Positions 40,350 through 47,691 of a stretch of DNA of 50,275 nucleotides are shown one piece after another. The translations under genes and the position numbers were made by a program. Every line of letters begins with the position of its first letter. Positions within the stretch are counted from its first letter, which is position 1. The notes under the pieces were generated by a model. The model had not been told where the DNA came from. It searched no databases and worked only from the letters and a program-made list of their open reading frames with translations. Location: positions 1-50,275 of IMG/VR virus record IMGVR_UViG_3300045010_000280. One strand, given 5' to 3'. Source of the DNA: a virus.

Positions 40350-41281
40350 ATTAATTGTTTCACTCCATCTGTATTTAGTTCTATTTTATGAAACTCTTTT
40401 GGAACTTCTGTTCCTTTTTTAAAGAATGCTAGGAAAAATCCACCATTTCCTGCCCCACAAAGTTTGTGTGCTGCACAATTATCATATGTTGATAGCCAAT
40501 TATCCAATCCCTTTATTTCTGGATTTTCTAGAACTGAAGTTGATGTTTTTTTCTTTTCTTCCCATCCATATTTTATTATATTCATAAAAGACTTATAATC
40601 CTCACTTATAATTGCGCTCTCTGCCTGTTCAACTAAAGGATTAAAGGAGTCTATAGTTGGTACTTTAACGCCCTTAAGTACTTCTGTGGAATTTCTAGTA
40701 TATCCAGTAAAATACAAATATGCATCATAAAAATTGAACAATTTTGTTGGTAAAAATGTATATTTTGGTAACTTATCTTTTACAAATTCAATTTTTTTAA
40801 ATCCGCCAACACAACATCCAAAAACATCTTGAAGGCCAAGCAGGGGATTGATGCTCTTTTCTAAAGAATGAGCCTGAAGCCCACATTCCATATTTGTTAT
40901 TTCTTTGCCCTTCAATTTGTTTATTACATAAACTAAAGAGCAAGCATAGGAAGATGATACTGCTAATCCAGATCCATGTGAAAAAATATCACTTGTCATG
41001 TGAATAGAACACGGAGCCATGAATGAGTTGGTTAAAAGTTCTCTGACTAGATCATTACTTATATCTTTAATAGAGCTAACTTCTTCTCTTTTTGAATAGT
41101 TTACAATATACTTTTTTTCTAAATTATTCTTTCCTAGAGTATCCTTATACGCAGAGACATATGTACAAAGATTTGGAGTAAAAGATATTACAGATCCTTT
41201 ACCATGTGTATCAATGTACGAATCAAGATCGCTTGAACCACCAATTAAAGAAATACGAACTGGTGTTGATACTGTTATCAT
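40346..41281 (-). CDS. hddA: GHMP kinase, D-glycero-D-manno-heptose-7-phosphate kinase-like
   Basis: A 311-residue GHMP kinase with TPVRISLIGGSSDLDSY (N-terminal sugar-binding signature), FSHGSGLAVSSSYACSLV (phosphate-binding loop, 100-117) and KLCGAGNGGFFLAF (C-terminal motif). It is closest in layout to HddA/fucokinase-type enzymes, which phosphorylate at C1. GmhA, a kinase, and HAD-nucleotidyltransferase in one operon support GDP- or ADP-heptose synthesis. The ATG chosen overlaps the upstream stop (ATGA); 33 further in-frame codons upstream lie inside the neighbour. Confidence 0.83.
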   Translation of the reverse strand: MITVSTPVRISLIGGSSDLDSYIDTHGKGSVISFTPNLCTYVSAYKDTLGKNNLEKKYIVNYSKREEVSSIKDISNDLVRELLTNSFMAPCSIHMTSDIFSHGSGLAVSSSYACSLVYVINKLKGKEITNMECGLQAHSLEKSINPLLGLQDVFGCCVGGFKKIEFVKDKLPKYTFLPTKLFNFYDAYLYFTGYTRNSTEVLKGVKVPTIDSFNPLVEQAESAIISEDYKSFMNIIKYGWEEKKKTSTSVLENPEIKGLDNWLSTYDNCAAHKLCGAGNGGFFLAFFKKGTEVPKEFHKIELNTDGVKQLI

Positions 41282-41559
41282 ATTAATGCCTTTATATGTT
41301 CTATTGCCTTTGTTCCCAAAGAAAAATTTACTTTTTTTATTTTTTCTGGAAGAGGAAAAAGCTGATACTTTGTGTACCATTCCACATCAAATTTAGATGT
41401 TTTATCTGGATCATACTGATAAAATATAGGATATTCTGGTGTTAAAATGGTAAATTCATCGTGGAGATCGCCTATTCCTATGTCGTATGGAATATTTTTA
41501 TCTAAAAAATATTTACCATTATCTACTATTTTTTGTGCATAATTTTTAAAGGTTATCAT
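41278..41559 (-). CDS. Stand-alone C-terminal fragment of a GT25-like protein
   Basis: A 93-residue protein. Its stretch NIPYDIGIGDLHDEF then EYPIFYQYD and VEWYTKYQL aligns with the last 70 residues of the neighbouring GT25-type transferase (HTPFDVGCAFLQRHF, NKPIFYQAD, WEYLTKCEL). It lacks the whole catalytic N-terminal part. It starts in ATGA overlap with the transferase gene. It could be a decayed duplicate or a small accessory subunit; the frame is intact. Confidence 0.6.
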   Translation of the reverse strand: MITFKNYAQKIVDNGKYFLDKNIPYDIGIGDLHDEFTILTPEYPIFYQYDPDKTSKFDVEWYTKYQLFPLPEKIKKVNFSLGTKAIEHIKALI

Positions 41560-42182
41560 GGTCTAATTTCTAATTCACATTTGGTTAGATATTCCCACTT
41601 ATTTGCGCTTTCTGCTGCATCTGCTTGATAAAATATTGGCTTATTTAGTGTAAAAACGTTGAAATGTCTTTGTAAGAAGGCACATCCAACATCAAAAGGG
41701 GTATGACGATTATACACCAAATCCTTTGACATCATTGAAACTTCTTTTCTATATCGCTCACTTGTGTATAAGATTGCATGGGTTGCTAGAATACCAGCAA
41801 TCCTCTTATAATCTACATTGTACTGTATGCAGCTATATGCTCTATTACCTATACTAACGCCGAGATATAGTGCATCAGTCTCATCTGGCAAATCAATGAT
41901 AGGATTGAAATTTTCTTCAATCACTTCTGCATCATCCTCAAGAATCAAAAATGGTGTTTTGAGTTCTTCTAGCTCAAAGATATCAATATGTGATTGAGCA
42001 CATCCGACATAGTGCTTATTTGCCTGAATTGTTTCAGGGGGGGATGGAATCACTCTAGCAGACTTTCTAATAGTGTTTTTGAAGCCTAGCTTCTCAAACA
42101 TCTTAGTCATTCGTTCTGCGTTTTTAGTTGCTGTGTCTAGATTGATCCAATATACGGGTATTTTACGAAGATCTATTTTCAT
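41556..42182 (-). CDS. GT25-like glycosyltransferase
   Basis: A 208-residue protein with VYWINLDTATKNAERMTKMFE (GT25 N-terminal motif), VGCAQSHIDIFE and PFLILEDDAEV (DxD-like site), followed by TPFDVGCAFLQ. GT25 includes bacterial LPS galactosyltransferases and the collagen galactosyltransferases of animals and mimivirus. Its natural acceptor here could be a lipopolysaccharide-type glycan or the collagen-like fibre encoded about 13 kb downstream in the same direction. It has a 20-bp overlap with the gene upstream. Confidence 0.8.
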   Translation of the reverse strand: MKIDLRKIPVYWINLDTATKNAERMTKMFEKLGFKNTIRKSARVIPSPPETIQANKHYVGCAQSHIDIFELEELKTPFLILEDDAEVIEENFNPIIDLPDETDALYLGVSIGNRAYSCIQYNVDYKRIAGILATHAILYTSERYRKEVSMMSKDLVYNRHTPFDVGCAFLQRHFNVFTLNKPIFYQADAAESANKWEYLTKCELEIRP

Positions 42183-42471
42183 AATTAATAAATTTGTTAG
42201 AGTATTCTAGAAGTTCTAGAGAATTTGTCAAGATAAAATCAAAACGAGATTCTACTTCTGCCAGATTCTGTAATGCAAATTCAGTTATTACTGGATCGTC
42301 TATAAAGGCCAGAGTAGTCTTAGTCTTATCCTTGCTATACAAGAATACAGCTTCGTCTATTCCTCTGCCCCAGTAGACTTCTACTGGCTTGGTAACATTT
42401 CTCTTATTTAAAAACTTGTAAACAATCTCTTTTATATCAAGAGGCATATAATCTTCATTGCAAATATACAT
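42163..42471 (-). CDS. Hypothetical protein
   Basis: A 102-residue protein with no clear motif (DIKEIVYKFLNKRNVTKPVEVYWGRGIDEAVFLYSKD). Weak strand-helix alternation and TTLAFIDDPVITEFAL suggest a small alpha/beta fold. Its start overlaps the regA stop (TAATG), so it is translated in the regA operon, but it overlaps the GT25 gene by 20 bp. An internal ATG at residue 9 is an alternative start. Function unknown. Confidence 0.55.
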   Translation of the reverse strand: MYICNEDYMPLDIKEIVYKFLNKRNVTKPVEVYWGRGIDEAVFLYSKDKTKTTLAFIDDPVITEFALQNLAEVESRFDFILTNSLELLEYSNKFINYENRSS

Positions 42472-42881
42472 TATTTTTTACCGATATTATATTTTTGAAT
42501 AAGTTGCCAATTCTTTTTTTCCGAATGAGGAATAATTTTAATTTGATTGATTCCCAACTGAGGTTCCTTATATTTATTCGCATCTACTGGTTGTATCAAG
42601 CCCCATTCAGTCAAAAGTTTCACAATTACATTCCTACGACCCAAATCGTTTTCATCCATATCGCTCTTGAGTCCATCAAGAACAAACATCTCCTTGAAAT
42701 GCATAATGGCATATCTGCCTCTCTTGTGCAGAATATGGCATGACTGGTATAGCTTTTTTTCTTGTCTGGAAGAAACTCCAATACGAGTAAGAGTTTCCTT
42801 TACCTTCAAAAAGTCTTGCTCAGACTTAAGTTTTACTTCTACACCCAAACCTTGAAAAATATCCTCATCAATTGTACTCAT
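42471..42881 (-). CDS. regA: RegA translational repressor
   Basis: A 136-residue protein matching T4 RegA: FLKVKETLTRIGVSSRQEKKLYQSCHILHKRG, then YAIMHFKEMFVLDG and RRNVIVKLLTEWGLI. RegA binds start regions of early phage mRNAs, including its own and gene 44 and 45 transcripts in T4, and blocks translation. Gene order 62-regA is as in T4. The ATG at 42881 has a GGAG Shine-Dalgarno 6 nt upstream; an in-frame ATG 15 nt earlier is not supported. RegA may be the reason several genes here lack long leaders, but that is speculation. Confidence 0.93.
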   Translation of the reverse strand: MSTIDEDIFQGLGVEVKLKSEQDFLKVKETLTRIGVSSRQEKKLYQSCHILHKRGRYAIMHFKEMFVLDGLKSDMDENDLGRRNVIVKLLTEWGLIQPVDANKYKEPQLGINQIKIIPHSEKKNWQLIQKYNIGKK

Positions 42882-42899
42882 AATATCTCCATACAAGGA

Positions 42900-42907
42900 T
42901 ATTTATT
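42900..42907 (-). promoter_or_regulatory. Weak late-like AATAAATA before regA
   Basis: 7 of 8 bases match the late consensus. The predicted start would leave a 13-nt leader containing GGAG before the ATG at 42881. It overlaps the gp62 stop codon, so chance is a real alternative. Confidence 0.3.
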
Positions 42908-43274
42908 AAATTTTAAATGTTTTGATATGATTTAGGATTTCCTGCTTTTGATCTTCGGTCAGAAGCTTTTCGTACTCCGAAGCCTTACGGTAAGAAACAT
43001 TGTAATACTTGATAATGGCATCAATTACATCGCTCTTGTCCTTCTTGACCCACCCGCTAAATCGTTTTCGCTTGCGAATAGACCCCTTGAGGTAGTCGTA
43101 CTGCATTCTCTTATCCAGGAATGGGTACTTGTTCATCTCGTTGGCATAGGCCACCGTATCCATGAAGTAAGACAAAGACTTATTAACTACAAAAGGAACA
43201 TAGTCCTTGCCATTTGGGTCAAGGACATCTTCCTTCGTATAGTTGATTGATTCTAGAACTTTATTTAAATTCAT
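42906..43274 (-). CDS. 62: Clamp loader small subunit (T4 gp62)
   Basis: A 122-residue helical protein (VDKS-free form; MNLNKVLESINYTKEDVLD, YDYLKGSIRKRKRFSGWVKKD). Basic residues and the layout match gp62 of aquatic T4-like phages, which are shorter than T4 gp62 (187). It forms the gp44/62 ATP-driven loader of the gp45 clamp. The assignment rests on the KGSIRKRKRF(S/A)(G/K)W segment plus position directly upstream of regA. It has a TAATG overlap with the preceding gene. Confidence 0.88.
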   Translation of the reverse strand: MNLNKVLESINYTKEDVLDPNGKDYVPFVVNKSLSYFMDTVAYANEMNKYPFLDKRMQYDYLKGSIRKRKRFSGWVKKDKSDVIDAIIKYYNVSYRKASEYEKLLTEDQKQEILNHIKTFKI

Positions 43275-43807
43275 TATATTTTTGCAACTAGAATATCATT
43301 TATAGTATGACCTTCTACAAAGTATACTTTATATTGACTATTAATCAATTTTATTCTTTGTATTAGACCATCCAAAGTAACACGCATATATCCATTATGC
43401 ACATCTCTAATATCATCAATTAAAATGATGTGATCTTTTCTTGGATGTTTTGCAATTATATCTAATTCTTTGTATAATGGAGATATTTCTTTTCCTAAAG
43501 CTGTATCTCCCCCACTGTAATGAGCGTCTAGCCAAAATAGTATCTGATCATTGATATCGCCTATCATCTCATGTATTTTTTGATCAGAACTTCCATTGTA
43601 TAGTTTTACATTAGAATTATTTTTAAATCTATTAACTGCTTTATTGAATAAATCGTTAGATAATTCTACTGTACGAATTTCTTTGAATCCCAAATCCAAT
43701 GCTTTTTGGGTAGTATCTCCGGTCCAAGTTCCAGTTTCCACAAAAATTAAATTTTCAGATTTTAGTGGAGTAATTATTTGTTCTATTGTTTGTTTAGTAA
43801 TTGACAT
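43274..43807 (-). CDS. Class I SAM-dependent methyltransferase-like protein inserted between genes 44 and 62
   Basis: A 177-residue protein. LIFVETGTWTGDTTQKALDLG resembles SAM motif I, IRTVELSNDLF motif II (acidic Glu), and ILFWLDAHYSGGDT then HIILIDDIRDV the later strands. Related enzymes accompany sugar clusters. In T4, gene 62 directly follows 44, so this is an insertion into a normally compact operon. It has an AGGA Shine-Dalgarno 7 nt before the ATG, and its TAA overlaps the gp62 ATG. Confidence 0.7.
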   Translation of the reverse strand: MSITKQTIEQIITPLKSENLIFVETGTWTGDTTQKALDLGFKEIRTVELSNDLFNKAVNRFKNNSNVKLYNGSSDQKIHEMIGDINDQILFWLDAHYSGGDTALGKEISPLYKELDIIAKHPRKDHIILIDDIRDVHNGYMRVTLDGLIQRIKLINSQYKVYFVEGHTINDILVAKI

Positions 43808-43825
43808 ATTTAATCCTAGTTAAAT

Positions 43826-44779
43826 TCATTGCTTGATTCCCTTAAACTCGCAATTCATCAGAATCTCCACCATCATGGCAGTCATGTTGATCTCATGGTC
43901 CGCGACGAAAGCAGCCTTGTACTGGTACTCTGCAATGATCGTGATGGCCTGCGGAATGCTAGTAGGAACTAACATATTGGATAGATTGTCGTAAACCTTA
44001 CGGAAGATATCCGTACTGTTATCCATATTCTTGACAATCCACTCACGAACTCCCTTGAAATCCTTCTTAGACATACACACAATCAGCTTGGCAACATCGA
44101 TATCCTTGACATCGGATAGAACACCGACATCAATTTCCCCAGATACAGAGTATCGTTGAAGTTCGTTCAGGACTCGGCGGAAGTCTGGAAAGTGCTTGAC
44201 TACTAGTTGCTGAACAGATTTTTCATTGTATTTAATCTTCTCTGTGTCAAGAATCTTACATGTACGCTTGTACATATCATTAGCAAGTTTTGGACTTTCG
44301 GATCCCCCCATGACGTTGAAGTTAACTTCAGTGCAACGAGAGTGCAGAGGCTCAATGATTCTATACTTCCAGTTGCATGTCATGATGAATCGGCAGTTGG
44401 CTGCAAACTCCTCAATGGCCCCACGCAACGCAGGCTGAATGCTTTGGGCATTGCTGTAATCGAACTCGTCCAGAATCACCACTTTCTTGGCATCGGTCAG
44501 AGATACAGTGCTAGCAAAGCTACGAATCTTAGTCCGTAGCGTATCGATATTGCCATCCTCCGAGCAGTTGATGAGGATATAGTCGCATCCTAGATCATTA
44601 CAAAGAGCCTTGGCAACGGTTGTCTTACCACAACCTGGGTTGCCAACGAACATCATGTTCTGCAACTCGCCGCTCTTAATCATCTGACTAAATGTTGATC
44701 TTAGTTCATTTGTCAAGATGCAATCAGATAGCGTCTGGGGTCGATACTTCTCGACCCACAGGAATTGATCAGCGTTCAT
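43826..44779 (-). CDS. 44: Clamp loader large subunit (T4 gp44, AAA+)
   Basis: A 317-residue AAA+ ATPase. FLWVEKYRPQTLSD is the canonical gp44/RFC beginning. Walker A is FVGNPGCGKTT (45-54), Walker B VVILDEFD (100-107), and the arginine-finger region has LHSRCTEV. It opens and loads the gp45 clamp with gp62. The ATG at 44779 has GGAG 6 nt upstream and lies 1 bp after the clamp gene stop. A longer in-frame extension overlaps gene 45 and is not needed. Confidence 0.97.
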   Translation of the reverse strand: MNADQFLWVEKYRPQTLSDCILTNELRSTFSQMIKSGELQNMMFVGNPGCGKTTVAKALCNDLGCDYILINCSEDGNIDTLRTKIRSFASTVSLTDAKKVVILDEFDYSNAQSIQPALRGAIEEFAANCRFIMTCNWKYRIIEPLHSRCTEVNFNVMGGSESPKLANDMYKRTCKILDTEKIKYNEKSVQQLVVKHFPDFRRVLNELQRYSVSGEIDVGVLSDVKDIDVAKLIVCMSKKDFKGVREWIVKNMDNSTDIFRKVYDNLSNMLVPTSIPQAITIIAEYQYKAAFVADHEINMTAMMVEILMNCEFKGIKQ

Positions 44780-44780
44780 A

Positions 44781-45491
44781 TCACTCTCCAGTCTTGCTAC
44801 CAGATTCCAGAGCAATCCAATAGGTGAGGTCTAGATTCTTTGAAGTGAACTTAGTGATGACCTTACTACCAACTTGAACATCGTAGCTGCCAGGAATTAG
44901 CTTGAGGTTTTCCATCTTAAGACGGAATTCAAAGTCATCGCTATAATCAGAATCTAGGCAGTCTTCAGTAGAACCAAGGCTGATAGAATAGCTGTTGGTT
45001 GTATTGTCCTTGCTGTCGCAGACCTTAGCAAAGACTTCTCCATCCTCTGCGTAAATCGACATATCAGATACCTGAAGAATGCTGGATGCCTTCTGTAGTT
45101 CCTGTAGCTTCTTCTCCGTCAGAGGGAACTGAAGGACTGCTGCTGGCATATTGAGTGCCTTTGGTGGTAGGCTGGTGATAAGCTTTGGCTCACAATAGAA
45201 ATACTTGACCGATGAGCCAGACTCGTTAGAGATTTCCATATACTTGTCATGGAACTCCAGTTCTGGCTGCTCAAAGAGCGAGACAATTCCAAGGAACTGG
45301 GATAAATCCCAGATACCAAATTCCTGTTCAAATGTCTCCTCAACCGTGGCTTCTGCCACGATATTCTTATAAGAGGACATAGTAACGAGCTTGTTTCCCG
45401 GACGAATCAGCAGATTGCTGTTGATAGCCGAAAAGTTCTTGAGAATTTGAATCGTTGGCTTGCTGAGAGTTAGTTTAGTTGTAGTTTTCAT
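44781..45491 (-). CDS. 45: Sliding clamp (T4 gp45)
   Basis: A 236-residue protein of the gp45/PCNA fold (MKTTTKLTLSKPTIQILKNFSAINSNLLIRPG). It has typical gp45 positions LSQFLGIVSLFEQPELEF and EFRLKMENLKLIPGSYDVQV. It encircles DNA, tethers gp43 and, in T4, activates late transcription with gp55 and gp33. An AAAGGTGA Shine-Dalgarno lies upstream. The in-frame TTG 21 nt earlier falls within that site. Confidence 0.93.
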   Translation of the reverse strand: MKTTTKLTLSKPTIQILKNFSAINSNLLIRPGNKLVTMSSYKNIVAEATVEETFEQEFGIWDLSQFLGIVSLFEQPELEFHDKYMEISNESGSSVKYFYCEPKLITSLPPKALNMPAAVLQFPLTEKKLQELQKASSILQVSDMSIYAEDGEVFAKVCDSKDNTTNSYSISLGSTEDCLDSDYSDDFEFRLKMENLKLIPGSYDVQVGSKVITKFTSKNLDLTYWIALESGSKTGE

Positions 45492-45512
45492 AATATAAAA
45501 TTCACCTTTCAA

Positions 45513-45674
45513 TCAGACATTGTCCTGCAAATAGTCATAAAAGTCAAGGCTTCCGTCACGCAAATCATGCATCAATTTCTTCGTGGTGTGACGTATATCA
45601 CGAAGTTTTTTCTTTCTAAAGAATCTTGTGAGTTTTCTAGCCCGAATGATTTTCCAAAGTGGATGTTTTTTCAT
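45513..45674 (-). CDS. Small very basic 53-residue protein between genes 46 and 45
   Basis: An intact frame MKKHPLWKIIRARKLTRFFRKKKLRD ending in an acidic tail DGSLDFYDYLQDNV. The start overlaps the upstream stop (ATGA). T4 has rpbA, a 129-residue RNA polymerase-binding protein, between genes 46 and 45; this protein is too short and different to call RpbA, but the position is suggestive. The extreme basic charge suggests nucleic acid or RNA polymerase contact. Confidence 0.65.
   Translation of the reverse strand: MKKHPLWKIIRARKLTRFFRKKKLRDIRHTTKKLMHDLRDGSLDFYDYLQDNV
45519..45547 (-). promoter_or_regulatory. Sigma70-like promoter for gene 45
   Basis: TTGACT (45542-45547), a 17-bp spacer, GACAAT (45519-45524), inside the end of the preceding small gene. 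The predicted leader is about 20 nt and contains AAAGGTGA, in contrast to the leaderless promoters elsewhere. Confidence 0.45.
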
Positions 45675-45976
45675 AGAATACCTATCCAAAAATACGAGTT
45701 ACCGTCATAAATGTACTCATATAACATACCATTCGTTGTATTAAGCCATCTCTGTCCGACAACTGGTTCGTAAGGGGCAGATCCTCCTGTATGTACTCCA
45801 GCAGAGTTTAAAAGTCTCCATCCCCTTTTTTCTCCATGCTCAGGAGAAAAACCGCTTGTTTCAAAAGCGGCAACAAAATATTTGCCCTCTTTCTCAACGA
45901 TTTCTCCTTCGCCATATACCTTGAGTGTACCATCAGGATTTGCAATTTTAAATTTTCCTAGAAATTGTAAATTCAT
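45671..45976 (-). CDS. Tail-fibre-tag-like protein between genes 46 and 45
   Basis: A 101-residue beta-rich protein (MNLQFLGKFKIANPDGTLKVYGEG). Its C-terminus, GQRWLNTTNGMLYEYIYDG then FWIGIL, matches the end pattern of fibre proteins (compare [16 protein letters not shown] then WIG in the collagen-like fibre). It overlaps the gp46 stop (TAATG) and the next gene (ATGA). A fibre-like module in the replication operon is unusual; it could be a small adhesin or a host-derived surface protein. Function unknown. Confidence 0.65.
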   Translation of the reverse strand: MNLQFLGKFKIANPDGTLKVYGEGEIVEKEGKYFVAAFETSGFSPEHGEKRGWRLLNSAGVHTGGSAPYEPVVGQRWLNTTNGMLYEYIYDGNSYFWIGIL

Positions 45977-47691
45977 TAGGTTTGTACCAGTCTACTAAAA
46001 TTGTTCTTCTTATCAAGAGTAACCATACTCTTGAACTTATCATGGAGTTGGTCTGTTTTGTGACTAATGACAAAGACGTTGCAACCCTTCTTAAGGTTGT
46101 TCAGCAACTTCATAAGTTCGTCTGTTCCTATAGAATCCAGCGACGAGTCAAATACTTCGTCGAGAATGAGTAGGTTGCAGTGAAGACTGTTCTTCATTCT
46201 TGCAACTTCTCGCCAAGCGAGGAGTAGAGAAATGTCGATTCTCATCTTTTCTCCTTCACTGAAGCTCAGATACGAAAACTCGTCACGATGCCGACTTTCA
46301 ATCTTTTCATTAAACTGTTCATCAAGATTGAACTTAACGAAGAATCCCATATTACTGAGATTCTTATTCACTAACTTATTTATAATCGGAAGATAGTGAT
46401 TAACAATCTTTCCTTTAATACCACCATCCTTCAATAGATTAACAACAATTTCGTGATCATTTTGTTGTTTTTCTAGTGAAGATAATGAATTTTCTTTACT
46501 TTTTCTTTCATTTTTGGCAGATTCTAGTTGAATCTTTACTTCATTAATTTGAGATTCGCTAATGGAGTTTTTATCCTGCTCATAGCCAGCCTTAACCTTA
46601 TCAAGATTGGCCATTTCCCGCTCAATAGACTTGACCTCACGCACCAGATCCTTGATCTGCTCCTCTGTTGTCTTCTTCTCCTTGAGGGTCGTGGCGTACC
46701 AGCTAATGGCGTTTATAAGCTCTTCCACATTAATAGCCAGCTTTGATAGCCTAGCCTTCTTATTGTCCGTAATCTGACACTTATGGTTCTTGTCGATGGC
46801 CTGCTTACATGTCGGACAAGACTCATTAGAATTAAAGAATTCTAGCTCTTCATTTATAGTATTTACATTTACAGTAAGATCAGCCTTCTTTTCTCTCAGT
46901 TCAGCCAGATCTTCGTCCGTAACAGTGTACTGTTCTAGTTTCTTGCCCTCTTGGAGGATTTGCTTGTTTAGAAGCTTAATCTTTGCTCTAGAATCTTCAA
47001 TCTCTTGAGCCGTTTCTTTAATCTTAGTGTCAAGTACCTCAATGTTTTTTTCAAAGTTTGACTGTAAATTTTTAAGCGTGGTTTCATACAGTTTTATCTT
47101 TTCGTCTGTAACTTTAAGGTCAATCTTAATACTTTTGATGTTCTCCCGTATCTGAGAAAGCTTGCCCTTCAGAATTAAGTTCATTAAAGAAAAGACATCA
47201 ATATCTAGGATTGTTTCAATGACTTGGCGACGATCTGATGGAGGCAATTCCATGAAAGGAACAAACGATGACTTGCCAAGAATGATGACTTGCATGAAGG
47301 TCTTTTTGTTCATCTTGAGAATCTGTTTCTCAAGGATTTCTTGATAGTCCTTCGTCTTGGCAGCTTGTTCGATCATCACTCCATTCTTATAGATCTCAAA
47401 GATTTTTGGCACAAGACCACGAATAATTTTGTACTGCGCTTTGTTGATTTCGAACTCAACTTCGACAACACAATTCTTCTTGTTTACGCTGTTTACCAGC
47501 TGTGAAATGTTGATGTTGCGGAAAGGAGTTCCAAACAAACCAAACGTGATCGCATCAAGAAAGGCAAAAGATTTTCCGTTTCCATTCGACCCACTTACCA
47601 AAGTGGTCGCACTTTTCTCAAAGTCAATCTCCGAGAAGTTATTGCCAAAGGAACCAAAATTCTTAAACCGTATTTTCTTGAAGTTAATCAT
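45976..47691 (-). CDS. 46: Recombination endonuclease subunit gp46 (Rad50/SbcC-like)
   Basis: A 571-residue SMC-like ATPase. Walker A is VSGSNGNGKS (32-41). Two long coiled coils flank a zinc hook CPTC (292-295) centred near residue 294. A signature region SFSEGEKMRIDISL and Walker B LLILDEVFDSSLD lie in the C-terminal lobe. With gp47 it resects DNA ends for recombination-dependent replication. It overlaps gene 47 by 8 bp. Confidence 0.95.
   Translation of the reverse strand: MINFKKIRFKNFGSFGNNFSEIDFEKSATTLVSGSNGNGKSFAFLDAITFGLFGTPFRNINISQLVNSVNKKNCVVEVEFEINKAQYKIIRGLVPKIFEIYKNGVMIEQAAKTKDYQEILEKQILKMNKKTFMQVIILGKSSFVPFMELPPSDRRQVIETILDIDVFSLMNLILKGKLSQIRENIKSIKIDLKVTDEKIKLYETTLKNLQSNFEKNIEVLDTKIKETAQEIEDSRAKIKLLNKQILQEGKKLEQYTVTDEDLAELREKKADLTVNVNTINEELEFFNSNESCPTCKQAIDKNHKCQITDNKKARLSKLAINVEELINAISWYATTLKEKKTTEEQIKDLVREVKSIEREMANLDKVKAGYEQDKNSISESQINEVKIQLESAKNERKSKENSLSSLEKQQNDHEIVVNLLKDGGIKGKIVNHYLPIINKLVNKNLSNMGFFVKFNLDEQFNEKIESRHRDEFSYLSFSEGEKMRIDISLLLAWREVARMKNSLHCNLLILDEVFDSSLDSIGTDELMKLLNNLKKGCNVFVISHKTDQLHDKFKSMVTLDKKNNFSRLVQT

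Noticed and set aside
45513-45674. Calling the 53-residue basic protein RpbA
   Set aside because: Only the position matches; length and sequence do not.
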